Shown piece by piece: positions 24,060 to 36,500 of a stretch of 64,000 nucleotides of DNA (the stretch's first letter is position 1; each line of letters begins with the position of its first letter). Source of the stretch: Ficedula albicollis (taxonomy: Eukaryota > Chordata > Aves > Passeriformes > Muscicapidae). Under the pieces are notes generated by a model. The model did no database searches, was not told the origin of the DNA, and saw only the letters and a list, made by a program, of their open reading frames with translations. Both the position numbers and the translations under genes were made by a program. The DNA lies in assembly GCF_000247815.1 (NCBI RefSeq), contig NC_021677.1:45606864-45670863 (forward strand), read 5' to 3'.

Positions 24060-24490
24060 TGTGGCATAACAAATGCAAGTGTCCCATTTCAGCAGGTCGG
24101 CATGAAGTTTATTCCTGTCATTGGTGTCACCAAATCAAATCTACTCGCAAAAGTCAAAGCTATCAAAGCCTCCCGTTTCCTTGCTTATAATTCAGGAGCT
24201 ACAGAGCCATCTACTGGTGCTTTTTACACCTTTATGTACAACTTTAGGGCGTTTGGGAACAAAACAAACGAGTCCTGAATCTTTAAGGATGTTCATTCAA
24301 ATTAAGCTGGTGAATTTTGCCTTTGTGATTGCAACTTTAGGGTGAAAAATTGGAACGATGGGGCAACCGTGCTACGCCTGTGAAAATTCATAACAATAAT
24401 AAGAAAACTGATAAAATAAGGACAAGTTAGAGAGAGTCAATGAAACAGTAAAGCTTCAGCGGAGGCTTAATGGGCTTCAAAATCCACTCT
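24060..24490. promoter_or_regulatory. Possible conserved non-coding element
   Basis: A 430-bp stretch with balanced, word-rich composition, no homopolymers and several isolated CpG dinucleotides (gtcggc, tcgca, ggcgtt, acgag, aacgat), which usually vanish from neutral DNA. It contains a CTCF-like site (24206-24219). This texture is typical of long-constrained enhancers. The call rests on composition only; three short overlapping frames here have no family match. Confidence 0.35.
24206..24219 (-). promoter_or_regulatory. CTCF-like binding motif
   Basis: GCCATCTACTGGTG matches the reverse-complement core of the vertebrate CTCF motif (GCC, two bases, CT, two bases, TGGY). CTCF sites anchor chromatin loops. 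A single core match can occur by chance; its place inside a conserved-looking segment raises interest only a little. Confidence 0.35.
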
Positions 24491-25728
24491 GTGTGTGTGT
24501 GTCGTGACTGCTAATGACAGATATTCTTATTAGGCTAAATAGCTGCTACATTAAAATGTAATAAATATAGACTCCTTGACAACCTATTCTGTTATTTCAG
24601 GTAGTCCTTACTGAAACAAAAATAATAAAACTTGAGAGTCTTCAGTGGAAGATAGGCTCTTTTTAAGGCACAAAAGAAGGCAATCTACACATAGATTAAG
24701 TTTCCACCAATAATCAGTTTCAAAACCTTAAATAAGCATCACTGCAATTTCACTGCTGCTTTTCTGTGCCTGTTGCAGAGCTGTGCACTGGTATGTCTCA
24801 CTGAAACCCCACATTCAGGCATCAGGGCCTGTTCAGTGAAAAATCTACCTACATTGTGAAGTTTAACATTAGGGTGACTAATTATGACCACTGTGAGGGA
24901 CTTTTAGTTCAAGGCACCAGTGAGACAGCTTGCTCCCAGCCACTTTCTCCTCTGGAGACTGTCTGCATATCCCTCTTGCTAAGGATGTCAGAATAAGGAA
25001 TGCAGCTAGGAAACTAGAGGAATTTCCAAAGCCAGTCCTTGTCTGTCCTTTGGATAAATCTACAGCAGTACATAAAACAAGTTGAGGATGATTTGTCATT
25101 GGGACAAATGACAAGCTCACAGCAAAAATGCACTTTCTAAAACAGAGTATTCAAATATATATTACAAACCACTTGTCCCTGGGCCTTGTCTCAGATCCAT
25201 GTATTACCAAAATCCTAAGGAATTGTGAAATAAAAATATACATTTTGCTCAGTACAGACCTGAAATGTATTATCTGTATGGTGACCAAAGAACATTCCCT
25301 GATCTCTGTTGTGAGGGTGGATGGAGGTGTTTGAGGGGTCAAAGTCATAGTCCTGAATGACTGTGAGACATGAGAGTCAAAGCCTTTTGATTCTGGCCTT
25401 GGTTTTTCTGCATGTGGAGAATATCCTTGCCATTTGATGTGGCTTGAACCATGCCTGCATACTGCCCTCAACAAAACAAGCAGGGATGAGCAAAAAAAGT
25501 GTTTTTGGGAGCTTGGACGCTGTTAAGCAGTTCTGAGGATCATGGATCAGTGTTTAGGCACATGATACGTGAGGGCTTTTTGTTTTGTTATAATGGGCAG
25601 ACAGAATTGCTGGAGCAAAAGATGGTCAGATATTGGTTGTAAATGACAAGGAAAGAAATGAAATACAGAGTGGAGAGTGTAAATAATTTGACACAAAGTC
25701 AGAGAAAAATTGCAATGAAAGGTGAGGG
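24491..25728. other. Unique non-coding DNA
   Basis: About 1.2 kb. A minus-strand frame of 107 codons (25151-25474) has no recognisable domain. No repeat or RNA gene seen. Confidence 0.6.
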
Positions 25729-25923
25729 AAAGAAATTAAGAAAAAAGTAACTACCAATTGACTGGAAAGGACAGAGTAAGGGGGCTTCCACAGATAAAAA
25801 TGAGAAAACAGAAGGGAAAGAACAAAAAGAAATTAAGAAAAAAGTAACTACCAATTGTAAGACTGGAAAGGACAGAGTAAGGGGGCTTCCACAGATAAAA
25901 ATGAGAAACAGAAGGGAAAAAAC
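25729..25923 (+). repeat. 97-bp-period tandem duplication
   Basis: Copies 25729-25825 and 25826-25923 begin aaagaaattaagaaaaaagt. The second copy has a 4-bp insertion after accaattg and lacks one A in gagaaaacag. Indels, not substitutions, dominate the differences. Confidence 0.95.
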
Positions 25924-28900
25924 AGAGGGTAAGACAAGAACTGACAGAGAAAACAGAATGGACATAATTGAACTCAGCATACAGAGATCTTTAGTCAAGC
26001 ATGTGCTCTCTAGGCATTTCCCTAATTCCTATGGCCTTTCAAAATGATAAACTCTAATCCTTACTAGAACAGAGATATTTATTTCATTTATCAGTAGACC
26101 TAAAAAGGCTTTTCCTACTTTCAAGACAAATATTGTCCAAAGCAAATCATTTCCCACATTAGCTGTGTGGGAAATAAAAGCTTTGTCTTTTCTTTCTACA
26201 AGTGCTTGTGCAGCAAAGCTCTTCATCATGCCAATGCAAATAATCCATCTATTGGCAAAATATTTTGAGCCCTTGTGTAATATTAGACACAGACATAAGA
26301 AGTCTTATGTTAAGGAGCTTGATCCCAGCTATGTGTTTCATTTAAAGCTGTACCTATGCATTTTCCTTGAGTGGGACCTTTAGATGTGTGCTTGGCTATC
26401 TGTAACTTAGTCCCTGTAGCTCTGAATTCCAAATCTGCCACATTACATAACCAGAGACTGGTTCAAGAATCAGTCACATCAGAAATTTGACTAATTCTGG
26501 AAGGTCCAATTAACATCATGCAGCTACCACTCAGATCAGAGAGGGCTGGACGACTGCCTTCTCAGAGACCATCTGTGTTCAGCTAATGCTCTTTCAACAG
26601 CACTGTGCTGCCAGCCTTTGCAAGCAAGAGCTGAGGAGGAGGTGGGATTGCAGTGGAGAATCACCAGTTCCTTTTTTATAGCTCCTTTCACCCACTCTGC
26701 ATTCTGTAGTGTCAGAAGACACATCTACAGAGATGCCAGGCTCTTCCACACAGTCTCCATCAACACCTTACCTGCTGACTGTTCTTTCCCAGGGGAAAGA
26801 TGTAGATGAAGCTCTCTCCTAAATGAACACAATGGATTTCAAAGGGTTTAGCACCGATTTCACCTTTTGTACAGATTCCAATACATGTATAAATTACGAT
26901 TTTAAAAACCTGAAAATTGTCTTTAGCTTTTTACTCTTTTATACTTCACATTTTAAAATCCGTAATTTTCTGGACTTTATTAGAAAAATTGATCTGAAAA
27001 CTACAAGGACCATGCTTCCTAAGACTGCTAAAGAACTGCTACTACGTGCCACTAGAGTCAAGAGACTCTCTAAGAGGGTTTATCTTCACACTCTTGTAAA
27101 CTTTTAAATGTTCTGAGAATGAGTGGTGAAGTGTTATTGGATTTGCTAAATATACCCATATGCTGATATCTGCAGCAAAGTTAAAACACATCCATGTACT
27201 TTACTGCTGTTGACAGATCATAATATATAATTAAAAGAGAAAGAAAAAAAAAGCCAGAAGAGGAATAAAGCCCCGTCTTAAAGACTTCTTTTAATGAACT
27301 GTTTAGATCTTTGTAGACGTGTTTAACAGGAGCTATACTTACTTAATTGTACTACAGTAGCACCGAAAAGCATGAGCAGAGAAAAGCTTTTTGCACACTA
27401 TGAATGGACATTAAGAAATAATTCTTCCACTACAGAGTGAACTGACAAGACAGAGAGACTACCTGTGCCACAGACTGAATATATTTCTATATTGCATTTT
27501 GTAAAAAACATTCTGATAGAAATGCTTAAAAAACCAGAAATCTGTTTAAATCCAGAAGTTTACAGGACTGGCATTCATTTTCAGTACACATGGTAAATAT
27601 AATCATTAGCACACACCTCCAGTTAAGGCAAGTTAGGGCTGATGACCAAGGTACTCCAAGGTCACCAAGATGGAAGTGGCCAGGATTCAGAGCATTTTGA
27701 TGAAGAAAACAGTGGCCCAAGTTTGGATGTTTTTATTTCTTCATTTTCCTTACTCATTTTTTGTTCTGCTCAATGCTTTCTACAAAATAAAGGGAGTGAT
27801 TTCACTTGCTTTTGCCATAGTTTTTCTATTTGGGGATGGATGGGACTTGTTTTCACCAAGCATCTTTCCTGCTTGTTCGGCAGAGTTACTCAATCAGACA
27901 TCTCTCTCTATACTTTCTTTGTTCTTACCTCGTAGATTTTGCTGCTTCCACAAAACACCACATTGGAGGAAATACACCACAAATCTCCATTTACCTGTTT
28001 GCAGTTAAATTCCAGTTCCATATGTAGCTGTGTTTATAAAGGTTTATTGCTGCTTCTGGTATTGATAGTGTTACCATGTTGAAAAAGGTCTACATACTGT
28101 CATATATTTTAATGTCCTTAAATCTGCATTTAAGTCAAGTAAATATCAGTCATATCCTTCTTAGCCAGCTAACAGACATTTCACCTATTCCTTTATTTGT
28201 ACAGTTGACTGAAATCCCTTAAATAAACTGCACACAGTCAATGACTTAAACAGAAGATATGTAGACAAAAATGCAACCAACAGCACAGAGAAAATCAGAT
28301 TTGGTTTCCAGTGAATGAGCAGTGTTCATACCCAGCAAAGCTTGTTCATCAGCGTGATTTTACTAAATGGCCAAGGCCAGAGGTTTGCACAGGCAGGTAC
28401 AGAAGGTACATGTGCAGCAGTTCTTCCTTTCAGTTGCAGAACTGGAAATTTATCTGCAGTTGCCTTCTGTGTTTTCTCTCATGTGGGGGAGCCAGGAGGT
28501 TTGAGACTGTAGCTTTGTCTGGTAGCTACCCACCAAATTCATAAACACTCAGGGGAAGCTTCAATCAATTAGAACATCTCCAACAAACAATTACTCCAAT
28601 AATTTTTCCCCTGAATCTTCTTTTCTTGCTTCTGCTATTAATACTGGAAAGGGAAATTACTGGTGGGGTTTTTTTATTTTGCTTTGTTTTTTGTTTTTTT
28701 TTTTTGTGATTTATTCATGTTCTTTTTATGGTTTGTTTCATTTAAATAAAAAATAATAATTGTGCTTTTAATTTTGCTCTTAATAAATCAGAAAACATTT
28801 TTATTTATATTCCACTGTTTCTTTTGACTAGTGAAGAGGTATTTGTGCACCTGGATTCTATGCAGTTTTTCTAAAGTTGGGAGAAGTCTTGAAAAACTAT

Positions 28901-30686
28901 AGAAGATACATTTTTCATTCTCAATTCTGTAAGCTTTTTAAAGTTAAGAGATAAAATGCCTTTTATTTTCTAATATATAAGGCTTTCTTTTTTTATATGT
29001 GTAAACTCTTACAAAGAGACACCATCATATTTAGGAGACAGATTAAGGCCATGAGCAGATTTAATTTCTTCATGTATCTCATGATGCTCCAGCGATTCCT
29101 AGAGTAGAAGCTTATGGGGCTAGTATTCATCCCCATCCTGATAAAATGAATATTCATAATCATGAAAAATCTCATACTGACAACAGGGTTAAATTCTGTT
29201 AATATTCACAGTTGGGCATGAGGTGCAGCTGTTAAAGATTTGTCTTATATGCCCATGTCCTTTTAACACTATGACTAAGTAAAATGGAAAAGGAATATTT
29301 GAAATAAACATAAAGAAGAATCCTCAGTTGGGATAATTTGGCATCCTTTTGTCACTTTCTTGGTATATAATACAGCTTTCATTCTCCTGGATCAATTTCC
29401 AGCATGTAACTAAAACATGAAAAGGATAAGTTGGTAGGAAAGATTACTAAGCAGCCTAACAGTGGAGAGGAAATAGGGTCCTGCAGGAACTTTTCAGTTT
29501 GCATATGTGACACGTTCTCTTTATACTATAATTCTTAGAAGCAAGCCTAAACTTAGTGAGGCACAGATGTAAAGACAGATTGTGAGTACAACCAAATTTA
29601 ATTCTTCTCACAGAGAGCTGCTCCAATGACTCATGAGATATATATATATATTTATTTAAAGATATATGTGTCTCAAATAAATAGTTAAAAGCCTAGCTCA
29701 CCTCTACCAAAAATAACAGTAAATTGTTTAACATTATTGGCAATTCCATTTGTTTGTTTCAGTCTTTAAAAAAACCAAAACATATGCTTGTAGTCTGGGA
29801 TTGGAATTGGTTAGATATGTATTCACCCTGCCTGGACACTACATCTTGGAAACAGCATAATTGCTGCTGATTGAGTATATCGTACTGAAACAAAAAAATA
29901 TATCAAGCTACAAAGATTTGCATTATGAACAAGACTGAAAAAGCTGAATGTATATTCACTGGATGCAAGGGAAAATCAAAGCTATCCATACAAGGGCTAT
30001 AAAGTTATAACAGAGATTAAATCAAATCCAAGCCCAACCCTAAAAAATTTAAAGACGAATACACAGACACTAAAGACATTGTTTTCTCAAAAATTAAGGA
30101 CTTAAAGAACAAAAAAAAATTAAGAAATGGCATTTCTCAAAGCTTAATAAACCTGAAATATTTAAAACAGGGAACTATGAGCTCTAGCAATCAGAAAATG
30201 GAAGCTGGGAAAAAACTATTAGACAAAGAGTCAAAGGGAAAAGCTAGACATATGGTATCAAGGTGAGGGAAAATCGCTACAAGCAGGGGCAGGAGGTAAA
30301 ACAGAAGGCTAGATCTTATCAGCATATATTTTTATCCAGGCTCCTAAATAAGATCACAGGCCTTTTTTGTATTTATGTGTTTGTTCAAATACTTGGATTT
30401 GATGATTTTTGTGTTGTTGTGGTTATTACATTTAATTGAGAATTTACTCCCATCATGCCCCAGTACAATCTGTAGAGGTGTCATCTATTTTAAACCAGAG
30501 CAAAACAAAGCAATTGTCAGCTTCTCTCCTCTTCCCTCTCCCTCGTTTGTTAATTCTAGCATCTTGACAACCAACACCACAGTTTGTAAATAAGTTTAAT
30601 TACAAACTAGCAAAGAGTTTAAAAGTGTATTTCTCTCTAACCACACAAACTCTTTTTAAATGATTCTTTGTTGTTTGATTGTAGCC

Positions 30687-30713
30687 TTAATTATTTACAT
30701 TGTAAATAATTAA
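30687..30713. repeat. 27-bp AT palindrome
   Basis: Perfect 12-bp arms (ttaattatttac and its complement) surround a 3-nt centre. Such AT palindromes can extrude as cruciforms. Confidence 0.85.
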
Positions 30714-31456
30714 TCATTGATCAGATTATTTAAATAAATTGTAGCCTTCCACATCTCAGAACAATCAGTTAGTTTGGGGCATTCCTTCATCATATTTAAT
30801 ATTTTACTTAGGTCTTACAGTATTGTTTTGGAGCCCAATGGATATGTGATTCTTTTTAAACAGGCATGTAACATGTGACAGCTAGGGAAAGCCATAGAAT
30901 ATATTACTGGTATGGGCTTTTGGATGAACAATACTAGTTTGGATTTGTGGGATTTGCACTCATTTTCATGAACAAAGTGTCAGTTGTTGTAATACTGTAA
31001 AATATACAAAAAGGTATACAGAGTAACAGCATAGCACCTCTATTTATTAATTAAAATATTCATGAGGGATTTTTTTGTTATCTGGATAGCTCTGACAAGG
31101 AATGAAAAGCAACAGTTTGGATGAAAATTATAAGGGTAGCCAGTTAATGGACACCTAAAATAGCTATTAATACCTTTAAGAAGAACTTTACCATGTGTAT
31201 TAGCTAGGACAAAATATAGCATTCACTGGTTTCATTGTAGCATTATATTTACATTATTAGTGCATTCTTGTTCTAAATTTATTTGCAGATTTTTTTTCAC
31301 TGTAAATAGCAAGTTTCATATAACTGTGGGAGAGGACTTTAACCTATGTTTATGTGAATATTTATACTGGAATTCTGAACCAATTTCTCCAACAATATCT
31401 TCAGTTAAGTCTTGTTCTTTCCTCTCACTGCCATATCTTCTGCACTTCCTTTTATG

Positions 31457-31500
<44 letters not shown>
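31457..31500 (+). repeat. (TA)n(TG)n(TATG)n microsatellite
   Basis: Alternating purine-pyrimidine tract: TA units 31457-31468, about eleven TG units to 31490, then TATG units. It is likely length-polymorphic and able to adopt Z-DNA. Confidence 0.95.
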
Positions 31501-32728
31501 CCCGCTCCAGTTTTAAAAGTGTTTTTCATCTCTTCTGATTGTGGACTCCCATTTGGACATTTGGACAAGAGTCTGCAGTAAGATCCTTAGAATATTCCCC
31601 AGTCTCTACTTTTGCACTCGACAGTGTTTAGATGGTGTAAGCTTTTCTGATCTAAAGGGATTAATCCCATTTAAGTTATCTATAATGCCATATCTACCCA
31701 TAGCTACACTGGCTACAGAGGGTCCCATTGGAGTCATGAAGATTCAGTTAATACAGTCAGAGGTGTTTAAGGAATTACCTCTTTGTCCAAAACAGGCATA
31801 GACTGAAGGATGAATCAAACTTTAAATGTGATTATTCAAATGTGCACTCCCTCCATTCAGCAGATAAACCCCACCATCCTTGTCTAACATCCTTCTACAC
31901 AAAGTAACTTTTTGGCATAATTGCTTCCCTTTGCACACTCAAAGTAAGTAAAGATGAATTCTAAATACTTTTAATTGATCTATACCTACACTCTCTCACT
32001 CTCACACTTTTTCAATTTTTATTCCTAGAAACCTGATCATTTGAAAATTGAACAGTGTGCTAGGAAATATTTCTGCAGTATGGGCAGGCAGCAGCAACAC
32101 AAGGTTGGCAGCAAAAGCCTTTTTTCATTTTTCCAACATTATTTGGATATTCAAAAATTCAAGCTCTTTAGTATATTAAAATATTCAATTCAGCTGACAC
32201 CTGCACAAGTGCTACTTTAAATTGCAATTTCTTCTGGGGTAGGTACATCAAATATATTGTAATGGAAATCTTCCATCCACTCTCAGTTAACAAGCCTGTA
32301 GGGATAATTTTCAGGACAGAAAAAGGTAAAAAAATCCATTTATAAGAATAACTGAGGCATGAGGGCAATAATACAGTAATTTAAGTATTCAAGAATAGTA
32401 GGCTCCTACCCAGAATTTTCCACTCCACATCAAGGAACATGAGCTGATGGCTTGTAAGTATACATATTCAAATTCTGATATGGCAGCATAGAAGTCTGTG
32501 GGAATTTTCTTGAGAATCAGCAGCAGCTCTGTATTATCCACAATATTCTGATATTAACCTGAAGCTCATTGTGGAATTTTGACTCACTAGAGACTTGTTT
32601 TTGAAAGAACCAATAAAATTTTTTGTGGCACTTTGTGGTTACCTCCATTCCTCTGTTAGGACATAGAAATCCTTATGTTTCTCCAAGGCTTCTGCATCAC
32701 AAATGTTTTAGAGTTTCTTTGAATCCCA

Positions 32729-33502
32729 TCAGTCTTCTGAAACCTCCATATTCATTTTGGCAAATACCACGTTCACATCCAAACTGATCTAAATAAATCT
32801 AGCATGGTCTTTAATATTTGTTTTAATATTTATACTATTTGTATTTTTGCCTGTAATTCCAAGAGATCCTTCTTTACTTTTCAGTAAGCTTATAAAAACA
32901 TTTATTCTTGTCTCCTTGTATATAATATCCTAACCAACATAGGTTACTCCAAAGCCTGAAGCAAGTGTTGGTGGCTAATGGGAACATTGTTCTTGAAAGT
33001 TATCCTTTAAGTTCGTCAAGCTAGATACTGTTATTACTTATTTAAGAGACATTTTGAAAACTGAAAAAGTATACTGAAAAGTATTCCGTTATTACTTATT
33101 TAAGAGACATTTTGAAAACATTGACTAATACTGAAAAGTATTCTCAGTCTTCTGAAACCTCCATATTTATTTTGGCAAATACCACGTTCACATCCAAACT
33201 GATCTAAATAAATCTAGCATGGTCTTTAATATTTGTTTTAATATTTATACTATTTGTATTTTTGCCTGTAATTCCAAGAGACCCTTCTTTACTTTTCAGT
33301 AAGCTTATAAAAACATTTACTCTTGTCTCCTTGTATATAATATCCTAACCAACATAGGTTACTCCAAAGCCTGAAGCAAATGTTGGTGGCTAATGGGAAC
33401 ATTGTTCTTGAAAGTTATCCTTTAAGTTCGTCAAGCTAGATACTGTTATTACTTATTTAAGAGACATTTTGAAAACTGAAAAAGTATACTGAAAAGTATT
33501 CC
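32729..33502 (+). repeat. Nested duplication (period 415 with 58-bp inner unit)
   Basis: A segment of about 359 bp at 32729-33087 recurs at 33144-33502 with about four or five visible substitutions (ttcatt/tttatt, gagatcc/gagaccc, atttatt/atttact, gcaagtg/gcaaatg). The last 58 bp of the first copy (33030-33087, from gttattacttatttaag) is also repeated immediately at 33088-33143 with a changed middle. Two events are therefore recorded, one inside the other. Confidence 0.95.
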
Positions 33503-36500
33503 ATTAAGTGAAGAATGCATTGAAATTTTAGTAACTTATGATAGTTTTCTTAATGCATGTTTTTAACATTTTAACATCAGTTGGAAATACTCATTCACTT
33601 GCAGATAAATAGTGGGGTGAATTTAATATTTTATACTTCCCTCATATTATTAGAGTCTAAGAACACAGAGACTCGCTTTAGGCTAGTTTGTTTAACCAGT
33701 GACAAATCTGCTACAATAAAATATGGATGTTCTCTGGAATTTTCAGAAAGAAGAGATGGTTTTTCCTAGATGTACACTAAGTAATTACAAGGGAAGATGA
33801 AAAATCAAGTGGTTTCCTTGAAGATGCACCATTGATTTAATGTATTTTAAACTCTCATTTCCATGCTTCCTGACTTCTGCTATCACAAGGAAGTCAATGT
33901 TATCTGGATTTCTGTTTGTCACTCATGAATCAATATTTTATGGCCAAGTTTTCATTTATGTTTTGGCCAATAACAAATGTTGAAGTCTTATCTAACATTG
34001 GTATATCTGCATTTGTAATGGTTTCTAATGGTCCAACATTAATGCAAATGAGACATTTCTGGAGGCAATTATCATCTCAGAAAACTCCAATATAGAAAAG
34101 TGCATAGAGGTATAAGTCACTGAAAGGTTTGGTCTTTTCTGTCTTCCCTTTAAAGGCTTGCTTTAAATTAAATCTACCGTGCTTTAAAAAAAAACCCAAA
34201 CCAACACTACCAAATCCTTCAGGGATGCAGGCCTGAAGGGATGCAGGATGACTAGCTGAAGAAGTCTACTTTAATAGTAACAAGTTAAAGATATTTCTTT
34301 TTTCATCTGTAGAGTTTCAAATTACATCAGAGATGAAAAATATTTTTATCCTAATTACGATCCATGTTTTGTTTCACATGAAATCCAAATTCTTCCTGAG
34401 TTTCAATAATACAGTCTGAAAATACTCCATTTTCTGATATTAAGAATTCTTTATTTTTGATTATAATGGGTTAATTTTACAGAGTATTTATCAATAACAA
34501 ATTTAAAAGGTCTAAAAATACCACTATATTCAGAAATAATCAATTTTTGCTGCTACTAAAATATGAAGGTTTGTGTTTGGGTTGGGTTCAAACCAATTTT
34601 TTTATAAATTATTTCTTTCAAAGTACTTCTTGAGAGATAGGAATTGTATTTCTCAGTCACTTCAATCAAGGATATAAAACTTCCTCTCCAGTTTTCTCGT
34701 TGTTTGGCTTGCAAGTCAGCACTAATATATTATGTAGTCAGGCTGAAATTCACAACATCCACTACTTTCATTCTTTGGAACTACAGATGGATAAAGACAT
34801 TGCAGATATGTTTCCTTTATATTTCATATCTAGAGTTGCCATTATTAAGTGTCTGGTGTATTAAGACCCATTCTGTAAACCATGTATATTGGAAATAATT
34901 ATTATATTTAAATTCTGTCTTTACTGACACTCATAGGGGCATCAAAGTTAGGAATGGCACTGAGGTACCCAGCTAAAATATATTTTGGTGGGAATTAGTT
35001 AGAATTAGTCACTTGAATATCTTTGGTGATCTGGTTCTAAATTCACACACATGTGCTGGTTTTGAAGAAGTTCTCCTACCCTAGCAATGTGGCTACATGG
35101 AGGAACATGCTAGAACATACAGGACAACAACTGTGTTACAGAGGGCCACACAGCACTCTGGAACAAAACCACAACCCCTTCCATGTGTACATACAGGGCT
35201 TAATACCAGCTTCTTTTCTTGCAATGAAACCAAACTTCTTGCACCATTCTTTCCCCAGACTTTCTAAGACTAGCACAAAGTTATTGTGTGATTTTATATC
35301 TTGGTATACAACCCAGCTGTCAAGTCTGAGATAGCTTTAGCATCAGAGCTGGCAATGCACATCACCTAAAAGTCAGGATCTTGTTCCATGCACGATGCTG
35401 GCTGCATCCTGCTCTGCCTGAGGGGCTGTGCCAGCTGCGCTGCCACTCTCCAGACCAGTGGTCAGCACACTGCTGATGCTGCACGGGCTGCACAGGGCAA
35501 AGGGACCTGCATCTGCACCCCAACACTCTGCAGATCCACTGCACTGATGAACTGCAACAAATGGTCCTTTGCATTCAGAAGTAGACTACAGCTAAGGTCT
35601 CCTGGCTGATTTTGAAGGAACTGAAAACTAAACCACATATCTAGATTTACTCGGTTAACCTGATTGCCATTTAATGATCTTTTGAAAGCAAAGGAAACAT
35701 TATTTTCTTCAGTTTACTTTTCATTTTGTCTGCATTACAGTGATGTAGTGAAGTCCTCTGAGATCAGCTGAAGGAACTTAGTGCATAAATGTATTTTAAA
35801 TTGTATAAATTTCCAGATGGCATCCAACTTTGTGTTGGCAACCCACACCACACAAGGGCTACTGCAAGACACCATTTTCAGTAGTTTCCTTTCATTCAAA
35901 GTTGTTGTACTATGGTAACTGCTCTTCTACTTCTCTTTCACCATATTCTCTGACAGCATCTCTAACTTCAACAGAATTTCCTTATGCTAAAAAAAAAGAA
36001 AGAAAAAAACCCCAAACCCTATGCTGATTCCAGTTTTGCTAATGCACATAAAATAAAATAACTTTCTGTCAAAGCATGAGAAGTCTTTTTTCTTCCTCTT
36101 TTTGATTCTCCATGCAGCTCGTCCAAAAATATTATTTTTAGACAGACAGATTTTTAGATGAGTGCACTTTGCATTCATTTAACACAAAAAAATAATGGAG
36201 GGATTTGCTACAAGCTAAGAGAACATTAAAAGCTTTTAGCATATCCTTGTAAGAAGCTTCAAACCCTTGGGTATACTATGATGATCACTGTTCACTCAGC
36301 AGTCACTGTCTTTAGCTCATGAATAAAGTAATGCCCTGAAATATTCTCAAGAGCCTCATTGCATTTCTGGCCATGAAGTCTGCAGTACTTATCCCAGTGT
36401 CTCCCATGTCTCATATTTAAGTATCTTAATAAATGTCTTAGAAAACCAGGATGAACTGCACCACTTTCCAAAGAAAGAAAGAGAAAAAGAAAGAGACAAA

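Larger units (their letters stand above)
25924..32728. other. 6.8 kb non-coding stretch
   Basis: Mostly unique AT-rich DNA. It includes T-rich runs near 28670-28710, a TA run near 29638, a palindrome (30687-30713) and a TA/TG repeat (31457-31500). Overlapping hydrophobic frames at 27642-28027 lie in different phases and match nothing recognised. No transposon was identified. Confidence 0.6.

Noticed and set aside
23558..24067. 169-codon minus-strand frame and overlapping 135-codon plus-strand frame
   Set aside because: They overlap on opposite strands, include the G/T-only tract and have no recognisable domain.
31260..31581. Frames with Cys/Val/Tyr-rich repeats
   Set aside because: They are translations of the TA/TG microsatellite.
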